NCBI GenBank assembly: GCA_963970005.1
Contig: CAXAMN010006557.1
Coordinates: 467,147-531,146 of the forward strand
Direction: 5' to 3'
Length of the DNA stretch: 64,000 nucleotides
DNA from: Durusdinium trenchii
Taxonomy: Eukaryota > Sar > Dinophyceae > Suessiales > Symbiodiniaceae
The notes below the pieces were generated by a model. The model saw only the letters and a list, made by a program, of their open reading frames with translations, was not told where the DNA came from and searched no databases. The translations under genes were made by a program, and so were the position numbers. Numbering within the stretch: position 1 is the first letter of the stretch; every line of letters begins with the position of its first letter. This document shows positions 48,601-56,169 of the stretch, one piece after another.

Positions 48601-50731
48601 TCTACATAAATCGAGTACTCAACTTGTTCCACTCTTTTATTGGTGACCTGTGAAGGTCCTGCGGCTTCGTTTTGTTTCACCCTGCGCCCCGCCCCACATT
48701 GGGTCACAGCACATGGAAAGCCTGGACACAAGATGAAACTGACACACCGAGTCATTCTGTGCACTTCCTGCGTGCTCTGTCCGGTCTCGATCAGTAAGGT
48801 GTCACAATTTTAAGCCTGATCCCTGACCACAACGAGGCAACGCATGGAAGAAGTCCCAACAAAAACAAACGAAATCTCTGAAATCACCAAGTACGATCCA
48901 TCCTTCCACCCTTCTGTTATTTCTATGTTGCCATTCTAACTCGAGCCGGCTCGCACCATCCATCACCTTGACCAGCAATTTGCTTAAGGTGCTTAGTAGC
49001 TTAGTAAGATGCAACCCATCACCATCACCCAATCCACCCTTCGGGGACGCCACATGGCCACGCCATCCAACCGCTTCTCAGTGCCTTGATGGCCACCTCG
49101 GTTCCCTCCTCGAGCGCTTGGAGCCGAGTGTCCCAAGCAGATCGGGTGCAACAGGAATCACGGCTTATGTAGAAACCCCCGATTTGTTGGCACCGAAATC
49201 CCAACTAATCCCAATTCAAGCTGACCCCATCATGCTCTGGCTTTGAACACGAAAATGCCCTGTAGTCCCTGTAGTCTGTCGTGAGCCCATCAGTACGATT
49301 CCAATGCATGCAATGTACACGTGTATATACAAGTCAAAAGTTGCCATCCATCACTTACAAACAAGAATCGCATTGATCCAGTTTCCACGCAGTGGCCACC
49401 ATGAAATCTCCCAGCTTCGACAAAAATGCCGTGGAATCATCAAACCCAAAGGCCTAAAGAACCTTTCCCAAATCCTGCTGGGTTTGGGACGATTGCGGGC
49501 AGAGCATCTGTTCATCTGATCTACTTTCACGCCGAATCCACCCGCAAGGAGCAAAAAGAATCAGTCCTTGAGCACTCCTTTGAACACTCCACCTGAGCCA
49601 AGCTGAAGCCGGGTGGAGGCCCCTTCCAAGACCTCCCTCCCGGCTGGTGCGGTGGCACACCAGACTGCATGAATCTGCATGAGCTGGTGACCCCCTGAGC
49701 TGCCGCACCGTAGGAGCCCGAGCCTGAATGCTGGGTTTGTGGGTCTGGTGGGGATAAGAACATGTCCATCTACACGAGTAGAGTGATGCTCACTCCACCA
49801 CAAAAGAGCAGGGACATATTCCGTGTGGCTTTTTTTGGACTGGTTCGTTGCTGGATGAACTTTACATGGACTAAAACTAAACTCCCAATTTTGAGAAAAT
49901 CCACTGCTTCTGGCATAGGAGTATATATCTCTTATATATATATACCTGTTTTGAGGCGATGAGTGGTGCAGCATAGCTCTACTGAAGCAGGTGGACCGAC
50001 TGGACAACAGCGCCGCAACCGCGCCGTCTGCGACCAAGTGGCCCAGCTTGACCGCATCGTCAAAGTTCCTGGTGGCCTTGGGACGTCGCCGCGTTCGCTC
50101 CGAAGCGACGTCGACGACACCTTTCTCCGCTCCGAAGCGGCCAACTTCTGAGCTCGAATTCACCAGGCACAGGCATCTCTCCAATTCACCACGAGGGTGA
50201 ATTTGTTTTCACGGATGCAGCTTTGGCACCGAAGAAGAAAAAAAAGTGTTCTATTCATGTCTTTAACTCCTTTCTCTATGGTCTAGAGTCTAGCCCAATA
50301 TTTTGGCCATGGCTTATTCAGCACAAAATGATACAACATGGCTGTGAAGGCCCCGCCCCAGGAAATACAAGGTTCCAACAAGTAACAAAGTGTTCATGTT
50401 GCCATGTTGGTTGAACCTGATGCATGGAATCCTTTATTTCCTTTGTTGACCAAAACGAGCGGTCAAACAAATGCTGTGGCATTTGATACAGCCAACAATG
50501 ACCTAAGTGGACAACCCAACTGCCAACACCGTTGAACGAAAAGGAATCCAACCCTTGTAGCACAAAAACGTGCAGTCCAGCAGTGTAGTTCCAATCACCA
50601 GCGGTCCGAGCGGATGTTTCCGGTCACGACGGTCTCACGCGACGACCTCGTGGCAGCCCCACCTGTTTCAGCTCCTCATAGCTGTACTCCAAGCTGATGT
50701 CATTGAGGCTTCGATCCTTGAAACGCCACAT
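36057..50731 (-). CDS. Multi-exon receptor-like-type protein kinase with C-terminal FHA domain (whole gene)
   Basis: I chained about 27 short exons on the minus strand into one reading frame. The order is an N-terminal YSYEELKQ/ATRNF segment typical of plant-like receptor kinases, a kinase domain, a linker, then an FHA domain. Kinase residues seen are the VAIK lysine, the alpha-C FEEEVK glutamates, HRDIKSPN, DFG and VYSFGM. FHA residues seen are VGR, SREHF and SGNGTRLND. Most junctions agree in phase. Donors are GT, GC or GA; acceptors are usually AG before G. The kinase presumably phosphorylates Ser/Thr, while the FHA module would bind phosphothreonine, its own or a partner's. Joining kinase and FHA into one gene is inferred from strand, spacing and phase. 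If the last kinase exon instead stops at 42653, these are two adjacent genes. No transmembrane exon was identified with confidence. Confidence 0.8.
36437..36787. repeat. 39-bp minisatellite with palindromic core
   Basis: Tandem units of about 39 bp are built from GCTACTAGGAGCAAGAA, then GCTACTAGTAGTTCC, then TGGCATC. GCTACTAGTAGC is a perfect palindrome when unmutated. The unit is 13 codons long, and the minus frame reads LLVAMPGTTSSFL repeatedly, so a frame is preserved even though the array sits between exons. Related copies occur at 20258-20365 (opposite orientation) and 40385-40495. Confidence 0.9.
36579..36588. other. Assembly gap of 10 N inside a minisatellite
   Basis: Ten N characters interrupt the 39-bp tandem array at 36437-36787. 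The flanks are repeat units on both sides, so the true array length is unknown and the gap probably marks a collapsed or unresolved repeat. It lies in an intron or upstream of the exon at 36399. Confidence 0.98.
39416..39440. repeat. (GAAG)n microsatellite
   Basis: About six GAAG units in the intron upstream of the FHA exon at 39348. Confidence 0.95.
39936..42503 (-). CDS. Kinase-FHA gene: linker exons between kinase and FHA
   Basis: Exons are 42503-42414 (begins DGARPFRPVSSSASRERS, phase 0 at both ends), 41215-41155 (IPPSEPLVLELFALECVRAQ plus one base), 40599-40538 (ADLQRIASSKRRIAHGLTAE) and 40016-39936 (begins HVAEALRSTPSGPQESAGD). The phase-1 end at 41155 (AAG before GC) matches the phase-1 start at 40599, which supports the chain. 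Codons are GC-rich in third position. The IPPSEPLVLE segment starts a probable beta-rich region leading into the FHA fold. I do not recognise a separate domain. Confidence 0.72.
40385..40495. repeat. Copy of the 39-bp minisatellite family
   Basis: GAGCAAGAAGCTACTAGTAG, then AGGAGCAAGAAGCTACTGG and CATCGCTACTAATAGCAAG, are degenerate units in the same orientation as 36.5 kb. They lie in the intron before the exon at 40016. Confidence 0.8.
41428..41466. repeat. (CT)n and CTCCCT microsatellite
   Basis: CTCTCTCTCTCT followed by CCCTCTCCCTCTCCCTCTCT. On the transcribed minus strand this is a purine run in an intron. Confidence 0.95.
41610..41637. repeat. Perfect 11-bp hairpin in an intron of the kinase-FHA gene
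   Basis: TGCCGACGCTC, GTCCTT, GAGCGTCGGCA, in the intron between the exons at 42414 and 41215. Confidence 0.95.
42653..44421 (-). CDS. Kinase-FHA gene: C-lobe end exons
   Basis: Exons are 44421-44373 (PAYMSRRSRGGDGQIQ), 43925-43866 (YLTSQINGDLKCVQKLLDPK), 43593 to about 43525 (ASWPSGAAQRLAELALSCTQ, the alpha-H region) and a last one from 42789 containing ARPDLSAEVRALRAL, matching the RPxFxxIVxxLRxL end of RLK kinases. 44373 uses a GA donor after CAG; 43866 uses a GC donor after AAG. Read through, the last exon meets a TGA at 42655-42653. It also has several phase-0 GC donors (for example after LRALHE) that would join it to the exon at 42503. The 3' end of the 43593 exon is not fixed. Confidence 0.78.
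44650..45817 (-). CDS. Kinase-FHA gene: activation-segment and VYSFG exons
   Basis: Exon 45817-45762 starts in phase after DFG and encodes LACLSHSAAHRVQRASGT. Exon 45149-45093 encodes VGYACPLYVRRGVVTEGSE. The exon starting at 44715 encodes VYSFGMVLLELLTAQP and ends near 44650, where several GC or GA donors are possible. The P+1 region reads VGYACPLY where most RLK kinases have GTxGYxAPEY, so the APE motif is changed. The aspartate before VYSFG is replaced by glutamate. Both changes may be family features rather than inactivation. Confidence 0.88.
46059..46974 (-). CDS. Kinase-FHA gene: hinge, alpha-E, catalytic loop and DFG exons
   Basis: Four exons in consistent phase: 46974-46905 (FARFGPQRLLVYEMLAGGD, hinge), 46754-46706 (ends VPFRWQDR), 46447-46388 (VGVALDAACGLSHLHHSSPK) and 46131-46059 (VFHRDIKSPNILLDKNG, then KMADFG). 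Donors are GAG before GC at 46905, CGT before GT at 46706, AAA before GC at 46388 and TTTG before GT at 46059. HRD aspartate, the catalytic lysine two residues later, the metal-binding asparagine and the DFG aspartate are all intact, so an active kinase is expected. The sequence resembles plant receptor-like cytoplasmic and IRAK/Pelle kinases. Confidence 0.9.
46139..46203. repeat. Short tandem repeats beside the HRD exon acceptor
   Basis: GCTCTGCGAGACACTCTGCG is followed by three to four copies of CAAGCTCTGCG. It sits within 75 bases upstream of the acceptor of the exon at 46131 (minus), where a branch point and pyrimidine tract would be expected. Confidence 0.85.
47626..49602 (-). CDS. Kinase-FHA gene: N-lobe exons (glycine loop, VAIK lysine, alpha-C)
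   Basis: Exons are 49592-49567 (GVFKGVLK, end of the glycine loop; it could begin at 49602 and add LGSG), about 49116-49085 (LEEGTEVAIK, with the ATP-binding lysine), 48098-48054 (VLEVPNEAGFEEEVK, alpha-C) and 47668-47626 (VLSKFRHPNLVILM plus one base). Donors are AAG before GA at 49567, AAG before GC at 49085, AAG before GT at 48054 and G before GT at 47626. The glycine loop as read lacks the usual FG between GG and VF, so a boundary or a small exon is probably missed. The 49567/49116 junction is one base out of phase as placed. The other joins keep phase. Confidence 0.75.
47966..48006. repeat. 10-bp tandem repeat CCAACGCCCG
   Basis: About three and a half units in the intron between kinase exons 48054 and 47668. 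On the minus strand it reads as a Gly-rich stretch that imitates a glycine loop. Confidence 0.9.
50040..50731 (-). CDS. Kinase-FHA gene: 5' exons with the EELKQ/ATRNF segment
   Basis: Exon 50731-50663 begins at an ATG and ends GAAACAG before GTGGGG. It encodes 23 residues ending EYSYEELKQ. The next exon starts at 50076 after CCCAAG and encodes ATRNFDDAVKLG. Joined they read EELKQ-ATRNFDDA, the signature just before the glycine loop of plant RLK/Pelle-type kinases (F-x-Y-E-E-L-x-x-A-T-x-x-F). The second exon ends near 50040-50055; GCG before GTCAAG, or CTGG before GCCACT, are possible donors. The ATG may be the start codon, but an acceptor-like CAG two codons upstream means it could be internal. 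Confidence 0.65.
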
Positions 50732-52501
50732 GGTCTGACCGTAACTGGCCAAGTTCCATGAAACCTGAACATGGGTAACACTAACATGAAAAGGTAACAG
50801 GTAAGTTACATCAGGTAAATGTTACTTGCCAAGTCCCAACCAAAAAGGGTAACATGAAAATGCCCAAAAGGGAATGTGCATCGTCTGATCTGCCATCCAC
50901 CACTGGACCTTCCTTAGCCCGTCTCCACGGCTAGTGTTTTTGTATGTTTTTGTTCATCTGCAGCCAATGCCCAAAACCTTGACTGTTCAAATCTGACCGA
51001 ATGGGTTCACTCACAGAGAGATGCTGAGAGCTTTTTCTTGACCCACTGCAGGAGGAGATGCCAGGAGATGCCCAAAAAGACTCCAAAAAATAAGATAAAC
51101 GTTTTTGGTTGCGGGGCTTCCGTCGTTTGAGACACACCCATGCTTTGAACGATCAAACCTTCTGAGTGCGCCGCCTGCAACCTGCAAGGCCAAATGCCGG
51201 GGTCGGTGGACCGACAGAGAGCCCACAACAGGTGTGTACTTCGCCACCCATCGAGTAAACAACGTGTCCTTATGTGTCCTTGCTTCTGGGAGGTGCGAGG
51301 TGGCGAACGCATCGAGACTGTTCGTCTGCCGTCTGCCGGCCCGGCGGGTGGCTTGGCCCTTCTCTTCGACGAAAAGTGGCACACTGAAGAGAAGCGAAAC
51401 TGCAGCAGACCTTTGAGGCGCTCTCTCAAAAAAACCCACGGATGCAAGCACCCAGCAGCAAGAGCCCTGTTTTCTCCTGTTTTTCTCAACGCCGAACGGT
51501 CGGGACGGTTCTCTCGCTGCGAACGGTCGCTCCGCTGCGAACGGGTGTTGAACCGGCTTCCCAACACAGTCCCGAGACCACCATCCGTCCCTTCGAGCTC
51601 CGGACTCGCAGCCCCAAAGAAAGAAGCGATTCGGAGCACCGAATCCACGGAATCCACGGATGTTTGATGGACACCCCCTTGACTCCTGTGCCTTGGATTG
51701 GGCTTCCATCCAATCACCACCAGCACCGCGGTGCTGGAGGCGAGTCTGGGATGGTTTTTTCTGGATCTCCTGGACTCCTCGGACCCTTCCACCCACTCGC
51801 TCCTCCCTCCGACACGCCTCGGCCGGGACGACGCCGGGCTCGTCACCGACACGGGCGGCTCCGGGTGGAAGTGGCAGGGCACCTGCCACCGAGAAAGCGA
51901 CCGAGCCTGCAGGGTTCGCCAGGGCCAGGTGCCGCCCTTCAATGGTTGCCGGAGGGGAGGAAGAACCGACTCACGAGCGCATCTCTATGTATACACACAC
52001 ACACAGAGATATATATATATATATACTTGTGGTGAGCTCTGTGGAGTTGGCGGAGATCTATGGCGACCCCCCCCCCGCAAAGCTTCGAGGTTTGAGGCCC
52101 GCTGATGCGGGAGTCGAGGTCCCGCTTACTAAGAGCACTTGGAAATGACCTGTCTACAGGTGCCACCACTTCTGGGCAGATCGTCCAAAATACTTCAGGG
52201 ACCGTTTCCACAGACCCGCAACCCTCTTTTGCGCGGTCAATTGTTCAAAAGCCGTGAGACATGTGAGCCCACATTGGGGCCAATTCAGTCCTCCTCAGAG
52301 GAATACATCTCATGCTCTATCTCATTCTCCATCTCCTTAGCTTCAAGAAACTTAGAAGGAAACAAAGCATTCTTCGTAGAATTGCAAAAGATTCCAGGAT
52401 CCTCGTCAGAAGATTGTGTTTTCCACGGGCATGCATGACTGCACAACAAACATTCTCACAGCCTTATAACTCATCAAAAATGATTTCTCGCAGCACTACA
52501 C
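50732..52501. other. Region between the F-box/ankyrin gene and the kinase-FHA gene
   Basis: Two overlapping minus frames of about 300 codons (51007-51942) are open together, the signature of low stop density rather than a gene. Two short exon candidates inside are listed separately. A (TA)n run lies at 52008-52025. Confidence 0.5.
51880..51945 (-). other. Possible further 5' exon of the kinase-FHA gene
   Basis: After a pyrimidine-rich stretch and ATTGAAG the minus strand reads RHLALANPAGSVAFSVA and reaches GCAG before GTGCCC. A second candidate near 51300-51390 reads CHFSSKRRAKPPAGPADGRR, reminiscent of a basic juxtamembrane segment. Both lie upstream of 50731 on the same strand; neither is linked by phase. 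Confidence 0.3.
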
Positions 52502-52678
52502 TCATACACCAGAAATCATCTTTGACCAATGCCAGGTCACAGTCGTCTCGAAAAACTCCCACATCAAGTCTTCCATCTCATCCTCCGCCGCCAGGGCCGC
52601 TGCCTCAATCTGCCCAGCCGCTGCGCGAGGCGGTGCTGCCGGTGGAGGGTGCGCTGGCTTTGAGCCGCGCTTCAGCAG
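52502..52678 (-). CDS. Possible terminal exon of the F-box/ankyrin gene
   Basis: After CCTCCCAG the frame reads LLKRGSKPAHPPPAAPP, then acidic EDEMEDLMWEFFETTV and ends MISGV with TGA at 52502. If spliced from the candidate phase-1 donor upstream, a different frame would be used and would stop sooner. The acidic and tryptophan-rich end looks coding, but the join is not proven. Confidence 0.45.
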   Translation of the reverse strand: MLKRGSKPAHPPPAAPPRAAAGQIEAAALAAEDEMEDLMWEFFETTVTWHWSKMISGV

Positions 52679-55600
52679 CTGGGAGGATGGAGGACAACTA
52701 GTGCCTCCAGGGGGGCGGGCATGGTTCCAGTGGTCTTCCATCGAGATGGTTCGTTGGCTCACCGATGATGCAAAATTGATTTTTATACGAAGGTGCCGGC
52801 GTGGCGTAGCCCTACAGATCCTGGGTGTTTCAATGGGGTGAACTGAAAGGCAGCACTGTGAGGGTTCCTGATAGCCCTATAATATAGTGAGCCAGATGCG
52901 CTGAATCTCCTCCAGTTTTGAGCCGAGTTGTGAGTCAACCCCCCTCAGCCTTGGTAGGGGCCACCTCGCCCTCCACTCGTCGCAGACTGCGGCCGCTTTG
53001 GCTTCGCCACTCCAGAGCCCCAGGGCTTCCGCTCGCCCGTGGCCGCGCGCGGCCGCGCGCCGGCGTCGCCCCGCGCGGCGCGCGTGGCGCCGCCGTCGAG
53101 GTCCAGCTGCGAACGCAAGCGACCGCGGCCCACGAGGTCGCCATCGAGGCCGCTCCAGCGCGTCTTGTCCAGCACCCGCTGGTAGCGCTTCAGCTTATCG
53201 CCCTCCTCGACCAGCGGCAGCAAACGGAGCGAGGCCACCTTGCCGGACTGCGTGACCGGCTTTTTCTCGGGAGCCTCTTCGGTCAAGAAGAGGGCATCGC
53301 GGTGCTTCAAACACAAGGCGGTGAGTTGCGGATCGCTCACCTGGTCGTAGGCATCTTGGAGCTTCCCTGCCAGGTACCTGTCCCGCAGATGTCGGTGGTA
53401 ACACCGGAGCATGGGCAGGATCAGCATCGGCTTGCCACGGCGCTCCGCCAGGCACACAGGGGAGGCGCCGTTGGGCGTCTCTTGGAGCAAGTGCCGAACC
53501 TCTGTGGCTTCATTCTCACAGATGGCCTGGTGCATCTATGAGCCAAAGGGCGCAAACCCTCTGAAAGCAGGTGGGGTGGAGAAAACCGTACAAATGTCTT
53601 CTGAAAGTGGGTCGCATCGCCTCAACAAAATCAACATCCTCAATCCTTCAGGGTGCAAGAGATTTCCCACCGGTGACCCTTCGGTCGGACCAATGACCCA
53701 AGGACCCAACAGGACATGGGAGGGAACCGCATGTGACACCCCCCCTCCTTGCCCTCAGCCCGCACCTGCACCGCTTGCTCATAATCATGCTCCACCGCCA
53801 GGTGCAAAGCCGTCCTCCCGGAAGAGGTGGTCGCATCCAACGTGGCGCGCGCCCGCAGCAGCAGCTGCAGCACCCGCCGATCACCCCGCTCGGCCGCCAG
53901 GTGCAGCGGCGACTTGCCGGAGGCCAAGGTGAGGTTGATCTGACCCGCCACGGCCTCACTCGCAGATCTCAGGTTTGGACCCCAAAAAACCCGAGGAAGT
54001 CACAAAAGGATCGAAATCCGAAAACACTTCCGGGCTGGATGTTGACAGCTCCACTGGTCTTCGTCTTCGCCCTGCCTTGTCCTGCAGGATCAGCTCGGCC
54101 ACCTCTGAGAAGCCCTGGCTCAAGGCCACCAGCAGCGGCATCTCCTCCCCCTCCACATCGGCCGCGGCGCCCGGCGCCGCGTCGGGCGCGGCGTTGTCGG
54201 CGGGACCGGCGCCCAGCTGGTCGAGGAGCACCGAGACATAGGCCACCACGCCGGCCTCCAAGGTGGGGATGGGCATTGAAAACCGCAATTCTTTGGGTTT
54301 TTCCTCGAGGGCAAACCGTAAACCATATGAAAATGATTTAGATGAAAAAGGCACAGGGATAAATATCAACCAATGAGCCGAGCTTTTGTCTATAGCTTTT
54401 CCTTTTTCACCTTTCTGCATCGCTGGCTGGCCCAAACGCTGACGGCCCCAGGTCCAAAATAGCTCAAACTCCAACCCCTTAGTTCACCTCGAACATCGCC
54501 TGCGCAGCACCATCCCCTCAATCCATTTCCACCCTTCCAACCTCGCAGTAACCTCGCCGATTACGCCGCCGATTACCCGCCCCTGGCACCGCGCACCTCG
54601 CAGGCCGCCAGCACCGCGCGCCGCGCGGGGCCGCTCCGGCGCTCCTCCGGCGTGAGCTGCGTGGCCATCAAGCGCAGCGCCTCCAGGCGGGCGCCGGAGG
54701 CCTTCTCGGCCGGCGCCTGGAGCGGAGAGCAGGAGCGAGACGCTTGAGAAGCTGGAGTCGGTTTCATGTGGGAGGTTGGAAATGCCAAAGACTTGGAACT
54801 TCAGGGACTTCTTAGGAGGTGTCACTAGGACACCTTGAAGACCCCTCGCCTGCAAGGCCGCTGAGAGGGCGCACTCGCCCCCCCGGGTACTTCGGGCCTT
54901 TCCCCTCGCCCGCGTGGGCGGGTCCGCCGCGCAGCGGCGAGGCGCCGGCGGCCAGCAGGAGGCGAAGCGAGGGCACGTCGCCATGCCGGGCCGACCAGAA
55001 GAGGGCGCTCGCGCCACCCTTGCCCAGGCAGTCCTAAGAGAAGCGCGAATCCCACGTCACGTCACCCGGACGTGGGGTAAACCCAGGGCACCATCCACAA
55101 GTGCCGCCCTGTAGTGGTGGAACGTGTTCAGAGGTAGGTTTGTTGGACATACTTATGCCAGACGTGACTCAGTTTAAGATCCTTTTCATACTGGGTAGAC
55201 TGAAGATTTCGAGACTGAAGACTTCTGCGAGCTTGAGGGAGTGGGGCAACCAGGGCGCAACTCTCTCTGGAGGTGGGAGTTCAGGTTAAGAAGCAAACCG
55301 CAGATTTCGATTGGTCCTTCTTGCTCATCCATTTCTGAATTAGACACCTAGAACCCAAATTTGCGGATGGATGCTGCTTCAGGCACGGCACAACACCATG
55401 AAACGCCAAGCACCCACCTGCTTCAATGCTTGGAAAACCATCAACTCCTAGGTAGGGACCCCACCTGTTTTCTGAAAAAACCGGACCACTCCTAGGATGG
55501 TCGTCTGGCACCCCTTCCGAGAATGGCACCCAGATGGTGAGAACCAGAGAGATGGGTCCGGACGACCCTCACCGAGCTTCAACTTCAGCTCGCAGCTCCA

Positions 55601-56169
55601 GTAGCAGCTCCACGGCTCCCACCTGGCGCCGCTGCGCCGCGCGAGGGAGCGCGCCGTTCAGCAGCTGGAGCGAGGCAGAGGGACAGTGGCTCTGCGCCCA
55701 GAAGGCCCTTTGGGCCAGGTAGCTGCAGTAACCTTGCAGTGGGTTCAATGGTTTGCGTACAAGTTCTATGGGCAAGTCAGCTAGTTTTGGATGTTTTGGG
55801 TTGGTCTTCCTGCAAGTGCAAAACTTAAACAAACAAATTAATTATACCAAAACCTTCTTCTCTCTCGGGCAGGCCATGTCCAGCTGCCCATACAAAGCTC
55901 TCCTTGACCTTCCCCAGCTCCTCTGACCTCGCCAGGTCCAGGCGATTCCAGGCCTTTGCCCATCCATCGAGCCCATGACACGTGGACGCACCAAAGAGCT
56001 GTGCCCAAAGCCGCTGCGCCGTGGACTCCGCCGCCGCCCGCAGCGCCCGCGCCGTCGCGGCACAGCGCCCGGCCTCCCGCGCGCGGCCGTGCGCGAGCAC
56101 GCGCGCGAGCACGTCATCAGGGAGGTCCTCTGCGAGGTCTATGGGCGAGTCAGGCAAGTCAGGCTGCAT
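52502..56169 (-). CDS. F-box and ankyrin-repeat protein (whole gene)
   Basis: Eight exon blocks on the minus strand give an N-terminal F-box-like segment followed by about six ankyrin repeats and a charged, then low-complexity C-terminus. F-box proteins bind SKP1 and recruit targets to cullin-RING ubiquitin ligases; here the ankyrin repeats would bind the target. All of that is family knowledge. The ankyrin pattern (LHLAAERGD, ALHLAVEHD, ALFWSARHGD, LLLAAGA) is seen directly. Introns between the central exons are phase 0 with GT or GC donors. The first two junctions and the last exon are not fully resolved. Confidence 0.85.
52945..53535 (-). CDS. F-box/ankyrin gene: last ankyrin exon
   Basis: The exon starts after CTCATAG at 53535 in phase 0 and reads MHQAICENEATEVRHLLQET, then NGASPVCLAERRGKPMLILP, a final ankyrin repeat. 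A charged region follows (YRHH-like, then LKRYQRVLDKTRWSG). The frame runs to a TGA at 52945, but the last 40 or so codons are Gly/Arg-rich, and GCGAG before GTGGCC near 52960 is a plausible donor. The initial ATG is a splice coincidence, not a start. Confidence 0.85.
   Translation of the reverse strand: MHQAICENEATEVRHLLQETPNGASPVCLAERRGKPMLILPMLRCYHRHLRDRYLAGKLQDAYDQVSDPQLTALCLKHRDALFLTEEAPEKKPVTQSGKVASLRLLPLVEEGDKLKRYQRVLDKTRWSGLDGDLVGRGRLRSQLDLDGGATRAARGDAGARPRAATGERKPWGSGVAKPKRPQSATSGGRGGPYQG
53766..55033 (-). CDS. F-box/ankyrin gene: central ankyrin exons
   Basis: Exons are 55033-54875 (ankyrin repeat with ALFWSARHGDVPSLRLLLAA), 54716-54597 (helical segment ending RRAVLAACE), 54255-54076 (contains MPLLVALSQGFSEVAELILQ) and 53954-53766 (GKSPLHLAAERGDRRVLQLL, then GRTALHLAVEHDYEQAVQ). 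All join in phase 0. Donors are CGA before GTGCGC, GAG before GTGCGC, AAG before GCAGGG (a GC-AG intron) and CAG before GTGCGG. All four have G as the first base after the acceptor AG. Confidence 0.9.
55572..55664 (-). CDS. F-box/ankyrin gene: ankyrin exon 1
   Basis: The acceptor at 55665 follows a strong pyrimidine tract (CTCTGCCTCGCTCCAG). The exon encodes LLNGALPRAAQRRQ, then VGAVELLLELRAEVEAR, a good ankyrin repeat. The protein demands that AR be followed by the next exon's DCLGKGG, but the GT donor (CTCG before GTGAGG) leaves the join one base short. Either the cut is after CGG, which gives a TG donor, or the junction is misread. Confidence 0.8.
55842..56169 (-). CDS. F-box/ankyrin gene: F-box exon
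   Basis: From the ATG at 56169 the frame reads MQPDLPDSPIDLAEDLPDDV, then LARVLAHGRAREAGRCAATA, RALRAAAESTAQRLW and, further on, VKESFVWAAGHGLPEREE. LPDDVLARVL, RCAATARALR and LW fit the F-box helical pattern LPxxxLxxIL...C..v.r.W. The final part, with VWAAGHG, looks like the first ankyrin half-repeat. An upstream in-frame ATG at 56337 exists, but that stretch has poor coding character. The donor near 55845-55860 is unclear; GAAG before GTTTTG is phase 1 and does not fit the next exon. Confidence 0.7.

Noticed and set aside
51007..51942. Two overlapping minus frames of 311 and 292 codons
   Set aside because: Both open over the same DNA with no motif and changing composition; low stop frequency in GC-rich DNA explains them better than a gene. 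Two short exon candidates inside are kept at low confidence.
52918..53541. 207-codon plus-strand open frame
   Set aside because: Exact antisense of the ankyrin exon at 53535-52945; composition mirrors that exon's GC-rich third positions.
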